64,000 bases of DNA, from contig CAZKUA010000003.1 in assembly GCA_964555845.1 (NCBI GenBank), forward strand, positions 67,244 to 131,243, written 5' to 3'. This DNA is from JALNXF01 sp964555845. GTDB taxonomy: Bacteria; Patescibacteriota; Gracilibacteria; BD1-5; UBA2023. The notes under the pieces were generated by a model, which made no database searches, was not told where the DNA came from, and saw only the letters and a list, made by a program, of their open reading frames with translations. The position numbers and the translations under genes were made by a program. This document shows positions 42,101 through 51,692 of the stretch, piece by piece. Each line of letters opens with the position of its first letter. Position 1 is the first letter of the stretch.

Positions 42101-44834
42101 ATTTTGCCTCTTTTCATTCTTGAATTATTTTGATAATTTCATCAAATTCATTATAAGTAAAATTTTTTATACTTCAATTTGGATAAATTGTTTTAATTAT
42201 ATTTTCATTGCTATCATATTCGTATTCAATTTTAGCTGTTAAGTCTTTAGAAATTGGAGAATTAACTTCTGTAATATGATCGAGAATATCATAAGTATTT
42301 GAAGCTTCTAAGCTACTTCAATCGTCTAATTTTAAAGTACTTTTTACTTTATTTCCGTTTCCGTCATATTCAAAAGAACTTGTAATTCATAGAGGACTTA
42401 TACTTTTAATTATTTGATCAAATTCGTTATAATTTATAGATTTACTATTTCAGTTTGGATCGATAATTTTGGTAATATTTCCATTATTGTCATATTCAAA
42501 ACTTGTATCAATAGAGCTTCATAAAATAGCTAAAAGTGAAGAGTCTTTTTTAGAAATTTTAGTAATATTTCAATTTCCGTCATATTCTAGGCTAGTTTTT
42601 AATCATCTTGAATTAATAGTTTTAATAAGTTGTCATTTATCGTTGTATTCATAACTTGTTTCAAGTTTTTCAGAGTTATTATCTACAACTGATTTTATAA
42701 CATTTCATTTTTGATCTAGAGTATTTTCGATAACAAGTCAATTTGATTTGATTATTTTTGTCGGAGTATCAAAATTACTATTATATTCATAACTTGTAAT
42801 TCTAGAAGTTCCTCAAATATCTTTTTGGGTTAATAGTCTTCATTTATCATCATAACTATACTCAATACTGTTTCAATTTGGTTTAATATCCTTAGTAATT
42901 CTTCAATCGCTATCATATTCAAATTTAAATTCTACAACTCAACTATCTGTAGTTACTTTTCTAGAAATTGTATTTCATTTATCATCAAAACTATATTCAG
43001 TTTTTATTCAATTTCTATTTTCTACATTATTTTTAATAATCTTAGAAGTTATAGGGTCAATTGTGTAATTGTACTTTACAGTTCAGTCTCCATATTTTTG
43101 GTTTATCACCTTATCTCACTCATCATAGATATTTTCTACATAGACTTGATTTTTACTATCAATTAACTTAGTCATATTATGATTTAGTAATTCAACCTCA
43201 TTTCCAGAAATATATTCAAATTTAATTTCTTTTGCATTATTATTTTTTCAGATTTTAATACTAATTAAATCATTGTTTTCGTTATAATTAAAACTTACTT
43301 CTTTAGAGTTGAAATCAATTATTTTCTCAAGTCTTGAACCTGTGTTATACAAATAATTAATTTCTCTTCAGAGAGTATCAATTGTTTTAACTAAATTCTT
43401 ATCATTGTCATACTCAAAAACAAGATTATTTCAGTTCTTGTCTTCTATTTTTGATAATTTATTCGAATCATTGAAATAAATCTTGTTTCAATTATCAAAA
43501 GTTATTATATAGAGATTATTTTCTTTAGCTAGCTTCGCTCTAAATAGTTTATTTTCATAAAGATTGTCAGAGATTTTAACAAACTCTCTCGGTGAGAAAT
43601 TCTCATCTAGATATATGAGACTTCCAGAATTTCCAGAATAAATCATCTGATTATATGAGTGACTCCAGTTATGTCACAAATTACCGTCATAATCAACTTG
43701 ATTGGAATATTTGATTTTGAAATTATAGTTGAGTCAGACTCATTTATAAGAAAGAAGATTATTGTCATATCAGAAGTCTCAGGTTGAAATATTCACAGGA
43801 TCTCATAAATCTGCAACATAGGTTGGGATACTTGGAATTCAGACATTTGTGTTTCAAAGAATATATCAATTATTTGAAATATTTGTATTTTTATAATCTG
43901 GAATATTTGTAGATAAAAGAGGTCTAGAATAATTTTTAACAATTAGAAACTCATTTCTTAAAATTTCTTGTTTTCAAAGATATTTATATCAAAATTCAAG
44001 AGTTTGCATAGTTGCGAGTACTCTTCATTGACCATATTTGTAATCAATATATGTTGGTAAAAGAGGGGTATTTATATCAATTACATCAGTATATCAATTC
44101 GGTAAATCTTGTAAGTTATTAAAATATCAATGAGTTGACCAATACCAATTATTAAAATACCAAGGGTTCTGCCAGCCAATATTTGAGTTATATAAAACTT
44201 GTCAGGTAATTACAGGATGATTTGAATCTCTCATCCATAAAGGCTGACTGTAATAAGTAGTTTTTAAAACTTTACCTGGAAGTACTCAGTTTGAATCTCA
44301 ATCTTGCCACCCATGATCTCAACTATGAGAAACTAAAAGTCACCCATTTTCCACAAACTTATCCCATCTTGCTTTGTGTTGTCTAATTATTTCATAAAAT
44401 CAAGCTGGTTGGTCTGATGTTATAATAATCGCTTTATAATTATTCAAATCTATATTTGGTAGGGAATTGGAATTTATAGAATCATATGGGATTCCAAGAT
44501 TATTAAGTTCTTCTACATTGGCATCAGATTGCCATGGAAGATAATCCTGAATTAATAGAACCTTATTATTATTTAATGCAAAATCAGCATTTACTTTCGA
44601 TATGAGATTCTCTATCCAAGAAGTTGTTCATGTATTTGTAGTATTTTCATCTATGTTCACATTTTCTTTTTCTACTGCCTCAACTGGTGTATAATTAACA
44701 GGAGGACGCGTAGTTGAAGGGATTGTGTTGGTTAACTCTTCAGCGAATGTATTACCTATTGTTAATCAAGCTAGTATTAGACTTGATAATATTAATTTTA
44801 TAGCGATATTGCTATATTTAGTATTTGTTTTCAT
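39162..44834 (-). CDS. RHS-repeat polymorphic toxin, secreted
   Basis: 1890 residues in one frame. N-terminal signal-like helix (AIKLILSSLILAGLTIGNTF). Residues about 60-270 form an alpha/beta domain (NNKVLLIQDYLPWQSDAN, YKAIIITSDQPAG, ENGGLLVSHSGDHGW) that resembles a glutamine-amidotransferase/ThuA-like fold. Residues ~300-1640 are dozens of RHS/YD repeats (YDxxGxLxxxxxxxG). The RHS core YYYRARYYSSEIGRF with INRDPIG lies at ~1650. The ~195 residues after DPIGLA form the variable tip, with no recognised toxin motif (GEKLDKWSGLELGKYDLTF, GSTWFNATGGGNGLYEDSFD). RHS proteins form a shell that encloses and delivers the tip. Confidence 0.9.
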
Positions 44835-44972
44835 ATAATTTAAATTTAGTTTATAAAAATAAAGTTTTAAAAAAATAAATCAAAAAGATTTACTGTTAAG
44901 AAATAATTTTTACAAAACAAATTAAATCACATATATTTTATAAATCAAAAGTTTTTTGAAAAATGTAGGGAG

Positions 44973-44996
44973 TGGTTTATTTTAAACCAAGTTTTT
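44973..44996 (-). terminator. Hairpin between tyrosine recombinase and RHS genes
   Basis: TGGTTTA (44973-44979), short loop, TAAACCA (44983-44989), with GTTTTTAG following on the + strand. It lies in the ~180-base AT-rich spacer upstream of the RHS gene, 28 bases below the recombinase stop. Confidence 0.5.
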
Positions 44997-45016
44997 AGTT
45001 TAGATTTTTCATTTTA

Positions 45017-45985
45017 CTAACAAACCATCTCAACTCTCTCTTGTAAATCCTCCAATCTATTTTGAGTATAGATAGCTGTTGTTTCTATACTGCTGTGTCA
45101 GAGTATTTGAGAAAGTCAGACGATATCTGATTTATTCACTTCTAAATAGTTATATGAGAATGTATGTCTTAATAAATGAGGTGTAACTTTGACCTGACTA
45201 TACAGAGAATATTTCTCAATCATTTTATTTACTCCAATCTCGGTTAGAATTCATCTCTGCCCATAAAATATCTTTCAAGAGTAAGAACTCTTCAAATTTC
45301 CAGTATTTTCATAGTATTCTTTAATATATTGACCAAGTATTTCTCTAAGACTTAAACTAAGTGGCACTTTTCTTGTTTTTCCTCATTTTGAACTACGAAT
45401 ATTTACAAATCAACTTCTTTCAAAAATAGAAATATCTCAAATCTCAAGTTTCACAACTTCACTCACTCTCAATCCAGAGTACAACATCAGATAAATTATA
45501 GTCTTGTCTCTCAAATTTCATCTTAACTCGACTTCTTTCAAAAACTTCCTTATTTCCTTGTCTTCCAATGATTTTGGAGATAGTCCTACACTTTTGAATT
45601 GTCTTACTTTATTACAAGGATTTTTAACCAAATAACCCAGTTCTATAGCTTCATTCAAAAATAATCTAACAGAAACGAGATTTCTATTAATAGTCGCAAC
45701 AGTTTTTCACTTCTTCTGCACATCATTTTTGAAGTCGATAATATCTTTTTCAACAATTCTTCTTAAATTGATATTCTCTCAATTTTTCTCTTCGTACCAA
45801 ACTATGAAATTCTTGATATCAGCTACTAAAGCCACTTTTGTATTTTCTGAATAATCTTTTTTAAAAAGTTCATTCATAGCAAAAATAATCTCTTGTTTTG
45901 AAATATTTTCTGAACTATCTCATTTAATAACTTCTTTTGAGAAATTATTTATAGAGTTTTTGACTGGATAATGAGAGTCTAACAT
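45017..45985 (-). CDS. Tyrosine recombinase/integrase (XerC/D-like)
   Basis: 322 residues with a SAM-like core-binding N-terminal domain (TVATINRNLVSVRLFLNEAI) and the full catalytic set: Arg in YSGLRVSEVVKL, Lys in RSSKGGKTRKVPLS, HLLRHTF, and GHSSIETTAIYTQ with the nucleophilic Tyr. It acts on DNA through a 3'-phosphotyrosine link. The enzyme could move the element or resolve dimers. Its start lies 90 bases from a repeated terminator-promoter module (46075-46160). Confidence 0.93.
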
Positions 45986-46074
45986 ATGAAGAAATAAGTA
46001 AGAAATAAAAAACTCTATAAATAATTGGTATTATCTATATACTTAATTTTATATATTTTATAAAAAACATATTA

Positions 46075-46160
46075 CTTAAGCCAAGTTCTTATTATATTAC
46101 TTTTTGAGAGAAATAAACTTTTTTTAAAAAATCCCCGTTTTTTTAAATTACGAGGATTTA
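46075..46160 (-). repeat. Duplicated terminator-promoter module, copy A
   Basis: On the - strand it reads an AAATCC(C/T)C hairpin with T-run, AAAAAAAGTTTATTT, a variable stretch, a -10-like (A)TATAAT, and AGAA(C/T)TTGGCTTA. Copy B is at 51203-51283 with about 85 per cent identity. Copy A separates the FISUMP gene from the tyrosine recombinase and would supply the latter's promoter. Confidence 0.7.
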
Positions 46161-46224
46161 ATAAGTTGATAGTTTATATTTGTTTTTAATAATTAATTCT
46201 TTTGTTTATAAACAATTCAAAATT

Positions 46225-48906
46225 TTAATTTTTAATACATCTAACAGACATTCAATTTACTTTGTCTGTCATATTACTTCATAATTCTGAATTAAAAGTA
46301 ACATAATTAGCACTATTATTTGAATATTTATAAGGTGATGAAGACCATAGACTTGCACAAAATCAACTTCATCAACATTGTTGATAATTACTTTCTCATA
46401 AAGTTCTAATTCAGGCAGAAGGAATCATTAAGGCACATTGAAGCCTACGAGTATCCTTTGTATTTTTACTTACTATTTCAGGATAACTTCAGCAGCTTCA
46501 TAAAGAAGGTGAGTTTTTAGATATTTGATAAGCCTTTCACCAATCTGAAGTAGACTCTATTCCTCAACTATCTTTTGCAATCATTGAAGGTACATGATAT
46601 CAAGTCGAACATGGTCATTTTCTTGCAATATTTGTATTTGTAGTATCTCACCATAAATTATTATTGGTTTTTAAACTCCAGTCTCATCATCAAACTAGCC
46701 ATCATAAATTATTAAGTGGCATAAAGAAATTATTTGAAGAATAGTTACTATCTTTATAATTTGAAGTATCGATTTGCTTATTTGTATTTGAATCGTCTGT
46801 GACAAATCAATTATTTCACCATTGAAAATAATATCAAATTCTTTTAATTTCTTCATTTGTTGGAATATGATTTCAAGGACTCATTACTTTGTTATGTTCA
46901 GAAAATGGAACTGCATTTGTAGCTCATATATTACAGGCTGCCCAAATTTGAATATCTGATCAATTCCAAATTACAATATCGTTTGTATCACATCTCACAT
47001 CAGCTTTTGTATTTGAATTTCAAAGTCAATTTCATAATACTGTAACTACATTTCAATTATATGAAAAACAATCTCATTTATTATATATTCTAGTTGATTC
47101 ATATAATTTACAATTTTTTTGTTGTTCTAATAACTTCTCCGTTAAAGTCTGACTTTGTTGATTAGTTATTACTGTTTTGGCAGGAGTAATAGTTGCAGGA
47201 GTAATTTTTTTGTTCTCTAAATATTTCTTTATTTTATCTTCTTTATCCTTTTTATTTTTAATAAGTATTTTCAATTGATCTATTCTCTGATATGCCTTTC
47301 ATAAAATAGTATCATACAGAGTAACTTTATTTAAATTAATTAATTTATCTGCCCAAAGTTTTTTAGTTAATTCATTTAGATAATTTAGTTCTTTTCCTTC
47401 TTCTAATTTTCTTATTGTTAATCTATTTAAAAACGTATTAAATGTATCATTTATTTTTGAAACATTAATTACCTTTTTTAATTTACTAACACAAGATATT
47501 TGTTTAGATTTACTATTTTTATGTACTACTTTACAGTTATTTACGGATTTGTTATATATATTATAATCAGTAAAATCTTCATTTTTTAAACTTTGCAGTA
47601 GTATATCAGATTCCCATCAATCTATACCTACTTTTAAATAAGCATTTATATATCCAACTCAGCTATTTCAAAAATTATTTGTTAAATAAAAGTTAATTTC
47701 TTTTTCTGCTAAAATATCAGAATTTATATCTTTATAATAGTATTCTGTTCAGCAATATTTCTTTGCATATGCTGATTTTTGGTTTTCTTTTTTTGTCTTT
47801 ACTCTATCGGTATTAAGATTATATTCAAGGGCGCTTGTATTGACTGAAGTTTTTGTATTTTCTACATATGCATTAATATCATCAAAACATCCTTTGTAAA
47901 AACTCTTCATTCTAGACTCTAGAGTTATTTTGTCTTTTTCGGGAAATTTTGAATATTTAGTTTTTAGAACATATTGACGAGCCACCTCGGCATTAAGTTT
48001 GATTCAGTAATTCATTGCATTCTTAAATTGTTCATCAGCAGTACTAATTTCCATATTTTTTTCCTCATTACATTTACTTATTCAAAAGTATGCCGTCACC
48101 CAAGATATTACAGCTGTTTCTATTAATGTTTTATATATTTTATTAGATGGAGATTTATCAATAGCCTCCATTACAGCTTTTAAAAACACATTTACTATTT
48201 GTTCTATTGTTTCTAATTTTTGAAGATTATTTCAATAGTATTTATTTAATATATAGTCAATTAAGTCTACAATTAATATCGCTACATCTTTAAGGTTATC
48301 TAAATCATATTTTTTCGCCTCTCATTTATAATTTACAAATATAAAAGAATTTGTTCAGGCTACAGGTGTAAATCTATTAAATCATTCATTAACTATTTCA
48401 GAAATTTTTTCTGTAGTATATGCTTTTTTATAAAAAATCTTTAATAGAGATACTGTTATTTCTTTTACTTTATTTAATTTTAATCCTCAGCTACTGTCAA
48501 CAATAGCATTGTTACTGTTATTTCAATTAATAACTATATCTCAAGAATATGTAATAAGATATAGTACTAAATCTTTAATCTTTCATAGATTATCTTTCGT
48601 TTCCTTTATGCTCTCAATATCATCAGAACCAATTTTGGCTATCAGTCTATCAGATGAAGCAGATATTATATTTTCGACATTATTCCATCAAGCTCCCCAA
48701 GAACAATATTTTCATTTTATATTAGCTCAAACAATAAGTTTTGCATTACTATTACTTTCTAATATTGATTTAATTTTATCATATTCTCCTGATGTATTTG
48801 TGGAACTTAATAGTTCTGAAGGAGTGGGAAAAGTAGCGTTAACAATTTGGTTACTTAATATCAATAATATCATGATTATTGATATAACTCTTTTCATTAT
48901 TTTCAT
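46225..48906 (-). CDS. Secreted protein with C-terminal FISUMP domain
   Basis: 893 residues. An N-terminal signal peptide (MKRVISIIMILLILSNQIVN) precedes ~600 mostly helical residues with no known family, including a Lys/Thr linker (KKITPATITPAKTVITNQQS). The last ~220 residues match the Fibrobacter succinogenes major paralogous domain: IQIWAACNIGATNAVPF, HIPTNEEIKRIGYYFQWG, GPCSTGYHVPS, then SAWIRTLGES, SLWSSSPYKYSN and VRCIKN at the end. This domain occurs on bacterial surface proteins. It is convergent with nothing and preceded by another secreted protein gene 28 bases upstream. Confidence 0.75.
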
Positions 48907-48934
48907 AAAATATTTTAATTATATTGTATAATAA

Positions 48935-49918
48935 CTATTTACCTGATGTATATTTTCTTAACTCTTCAATTAAGAAAATTAAAGTTGCATTTAATTTTTC
49001 ACTATTTCTTGAACTATCTACTTTGGCTTCTAGTTTTGTTATTACTGATTGTATTTTTTCAGTTGCTTTCTTTGGTTCGTTAATGTACTTATTAGTCAAA
49101 CTTGTTACTATTTTACTAAGTTGTGCAGAATATTTTGCTTTTGTTTCTTCTGGTAATGTATAAGCCTTTGGTTCTAAAGAACTATCATACAAGTTATTTA
49201 AATATCATTTAATTGATACTCATTTACTATTTTTCACAGCCACAGCTTTATCTGTCTTATTAACTCATTTTTTATAAACTACTCAATTCATATCAGAGTA
49301 AAATATTGTTTTACAATCTGAACTAAAAACAGCAGGTCTTTCTACTTGAAATCACAATATATCTTCTCAAGATACTTTATCATTTAAAATATCTGAATAT
49401 TTCTTTTTATAAACTTTCCCCATTTCAGATCCTCCAATCTCATAATAAAAAACATTATCTTTTAAATTTATACAGCTTGGAATTACTATTTCTTCTGTAT
49501 ATACTCACTTTTTATCAATACTTTCATTTAAATTTTTCACAAAAACTGAATTATATTGATCAACATAATAACTATATATTAAATACTTATTATCCGATGT
49601 AATCATATTTAATTTATAATTTCTGTCGTTTTTAATAAAAACTTTATCATTTATATAAATATTTTGATCATCTACAGTTACTTTGATTTTCTTATCTTGA
49701 CTGTAAATGGCTTTGTTTTCACTTCATAATAATTTTTCAAATTCTGAATCTGATATTTTTATAGGATCAGAATTAGAATCAATATCTTTCTTAAATTTCG
49801 TACCATCAACAAAATCTGTATATATAAGCCATTTTCAAGAATTAGAACTTGATTCAGCCTGAACTAAAAGTGGAGATACTAAGATTATACTAAGTATCAA
49901 AAGAATTAATTTTTTCAT
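48935..49918 (-). CDS. Secreted protein of unknown function
   Basis: 327 residues with an N-terminal signal peptide (KKLILLILSIILVSPLLVQA, cleavage after AQA-type site). The middle is strand-rich with repeated units of a beta-propeller-like character (NKYLIYSYYVDQYNSVFVKN, KTIFYSDMNGVVYKKG), ending in a helical Lys/Ser-rich tail (EKIQSVITKLEAKVDSSRN). Its stop is 28 bases from the FISUMP protein start; likely one operon. The structured RNA at 49936-50168 lies just upstream of its start. Confidence 0.68.
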
Positions 49919-49935
49919 AAAAAATGAAATTAAAA

Positions 49936-50168
49936 AAATAAAGATAATCCATATATACATATATAAATCATCTTTATTTAAAAATTTGAAAATACTTATA
50001 TTTAGCAAACAATAAAGGACGACTTGTACACTAGGATTGTTTGCTTAGAACATATCCATCTCTATCGTTGCAAAGCTAGAAGGAGATTTGTTGTGCACAA
50101 ATCGTCCTTGCTGTAGCTTTACATAAAATCGCAAAATGCGATGATATAAAAATGAATATGTTCTAAGC
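49936..50168 (-). ncRNA. Candidate structured RNA with alternative pairings
   Basis: On the - strand, a 13-bp closing stem pairs 50156-50168 with 50043-50055. Inside are a small hairpin ATCGC/GCGAT (50128-50142), and a long arm of AAAGCTA/TAGCTTT (50114-50120 with 50072-50078) topped by a 12-bp stem with one bulged C (50097-50109 with 50081-50091). After the closing stem, a hairpin AGCAAACAAT/ATTGTTTGCT (50036-50045 with 50004-50013) carries in its loop a 13-base strand (50015-50027) that can also pair with 50097-50109, competing with the long arm. A hairpin with T-run (49979-49936) follows. No open frame fits. No known RNA class recognised. Confidence 0.68.
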
Positions 50169-50174
50169 ACAAAA

Positions 50175-50202
50175 AATATAAGAGTTTTCGTGAAAAAATC
50201 AA
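50175..50202 (-). promoter_or_regulatory. Promoter of the structured RNA
   Basis: On the - strand TTGATT (50197-50202) and TATATT (50175-50180) are 16 bases apart. Transcription would start about seven bases further on, at 50168, exactly where the closing stem of the RNA begins. Confidence 0.62.
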
Positions 50203-50260
50203 CTTTTTTATTTATTTTAAGCGGTTTTTGGTTTGTATATAACAAAATTTACACTCAACA

Positions 50261-50298
50261 AAAAAAGAGAAAACACTAGATTTTCTCTTTAGTTTTTA
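50261..50298 (-). terminator. Terminator of the small gene at 50391-50555
   Basis: AAAGAGAAAA (50264-50273) / TTTTCTCTTT (50281-50290); on the - strand followed by TTTTTGTTG. It separates the upstream small genes from the RNA promoter. Confidence 0.72.
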
Positions 50299-50390
50299 GA
50301 TTTATTGTTTATCTATCTTCTAATCTAAACTTTCTCTGACTCATCTCTGACTTTTCAGAAATAGAATCTCACGACTTTGGAATTTTTCAA

Positions 50391-50555
50391 CTAATAAATC
50401 TTAAAATAATAATCATCCTCACAATTACTATCAAATCACTCTTTATATCATTTAAATATATTCGATACAACTTCATCTATACTATTATGAAATCAGGACT
50501 CATGTTCGAAGTTTATAACAATCTTTATCCTTACTTTCTGTTTCTTCTTTTTCAT
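50391..50555 (-). CDS. Small uncharacterised protein
   Basis: 54 residues: a basic start (MKKKKQKVRIKIVINFEHES) followed by an acidic helix and an aromatic end (FDSNCEDDYYFKIY). Start and stop are placed between a promoter-like AT-rich region and a terminator, and one TGA is read as Gly. Short, with little to confirm coding, so tentative. It is preceded by the DUF2958 gene 36 bases upstream. Confidence 0.45.
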
Positions 50556-50590
50556 AAACAAAAAATTATTAAATAGTTAAAATTTAGAAA

Positions 50591-50902
50591 TTAATCTTTA
50601 TTCAGACCTAGTAGAGAAAACCTAATTGGCTCAAAAGAAATGTCTCTTTCTATCTTAAGTCCAAATCTTCATCTAAAAATCTCTAACTCATCTAATAAAA
50701 AATATCCCCATTCATCACAATGGTCTCAAAATATTGATACATAACCATAAAATAATCTATCTTCTTCTATATATTCTGTTACATACCAACTTCAAGCTCA
50801 AGTTGGATTAAAGAATTTACAAATAACTACAGGATCAGAAGAATTAGATTGATTTCAATATTTCTTAAACAACTTAATAATATCTTTAGTTAATAATTTC
50901 AT
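50591..50902 (-). CDS. DUF2958-like protein
   Basis: 103 residues. The pattern KLLTKDIIKLFKKYGNQ, then VICKFFNPTGAWSWYVTEYI, GYVSIFGDHCDEWGYFLLDE, and IERDISFEPIRFSLL fits DUF2958, a small protein family common on conjugative and integrative elements. Function unknown. Its presence supports the mobile nature of the region. Copy B of the repeated promoter module (51203-51283) lies ~300 bases upstream. Confidence 0.72.
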
Positions 50903-51202
50903 ATAATAATTATTATAAACTAATAAACAACAAAAACCACTTTAAAATACCTTTTAAAAAGATGAAAGAACCTCAATAAATGCCTAAAATTTAAATCAGT
51001 TTCCAACTTCTTTTTATGAAATGATAGAAAGTAAGATGAGAAAATACTTTTTATACAACTAATTTGTCCTAAAAATATGAATTTACTTCTCTTACTTCTC
51101 TATATGACCCGTACACAAGAAATCTCCTTCTAAAAAATTTCTAAAACCCAAGATGATACAAGTAACTAAAAACTTCAATGTTTTGTAGCTAAAAACATCT
51201 AT
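50903..51202. other. Gene-free AT-rich spacer
   Basis: About 300 bases between the DUF2958 start and repeat copy B. I see no open frame of useful length on either strand, no hairpin comparable with the neighbours, and only weak promoter-like sequence. It is probably the long leader of the DUF2958 transcript. Confidence 0.5.
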
Positions 51203-51283
51203 CCTAAGCCAAATTCTAATTATATAACTATTTTGAAAAAATAAACTTTTTTTAAAAAATCCTCAATTTTTAGTTGAGGATTT
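51203..51283 (-). repeat. Duplicated terminator-promoter module, copy B
   Basis: It contains the hairpin AATCCTCAA-TTTTTAG-TTGAGGATT (about 51259-51283), an AAAAAAAGTTTATTTTTTC stretch and a -10-like TATAAT on the - strand, followed by TTGGCTTAGG. Same layout as copy A at 46075-46160. It would end the 51316-51633 transcript and start the DUF2958 transcript. Confidence 0.7.
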
Positions 51284-51315
51284 GGGAGATGGGATTGGAG
51301 ATAAAATTTTAATTT

Positions 51316-51633
51316 TTATAATTTATAAAATGTCATATATAATAGTATTAAAAATACTTGCATAGTAAAAATAAATTGTACTAGATATAGATACCATTTA
51401 AAATTTTTAATTTTTCATGATGTAAATAAGAAAGAAACTAGAGTTAAAATAATCAGGTTTATTAATGCAAAAATTAAAAAAGTATTATAAGCTAATTTAG
51501 AATATATTACAGTACTTACAAACGAATCTTTTCATGCCGATAAGAACAATGCTTCAGTTACTGCTAATATTCATAATATTGAAATGGTATTCTTCTCATC
51601 TAATGTTTCATGTGTATTTATATTATTATTCAT
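51316..51633 (-). CDS. Small membrane protein
   Basis: 105 residues with three predicted membrane helices (TISILGILAVTEALFLSAG, YNTFLIFALINLIILTLVSF, WYLYLVQFIFTMQVFLILLY). The N-terminus is polar (NNNINTHETLDEK). It lies between the KAP NTPase gene and repeat copy B. No family recognised. Confidence 0.6.
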
Positions 51634-51692
51634 ATTATTATATGGTTAGGTAAAATTAAAATTTAATACAGTTATTAGTATAAGATTTCTAA

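Noticed and set aside
48509..48931. A 140-residue + strand frame.
   Set aside because: It is antisense to the N-terminal part of the secreted FISUMP protein, which has a proper signal peptide.
50004..50168. The structured RNA as a retron or a group II intron part.
   Set aside because: No reverse transcriptase gene is present nearby and the typical retron or intron domain sequences are not seen.
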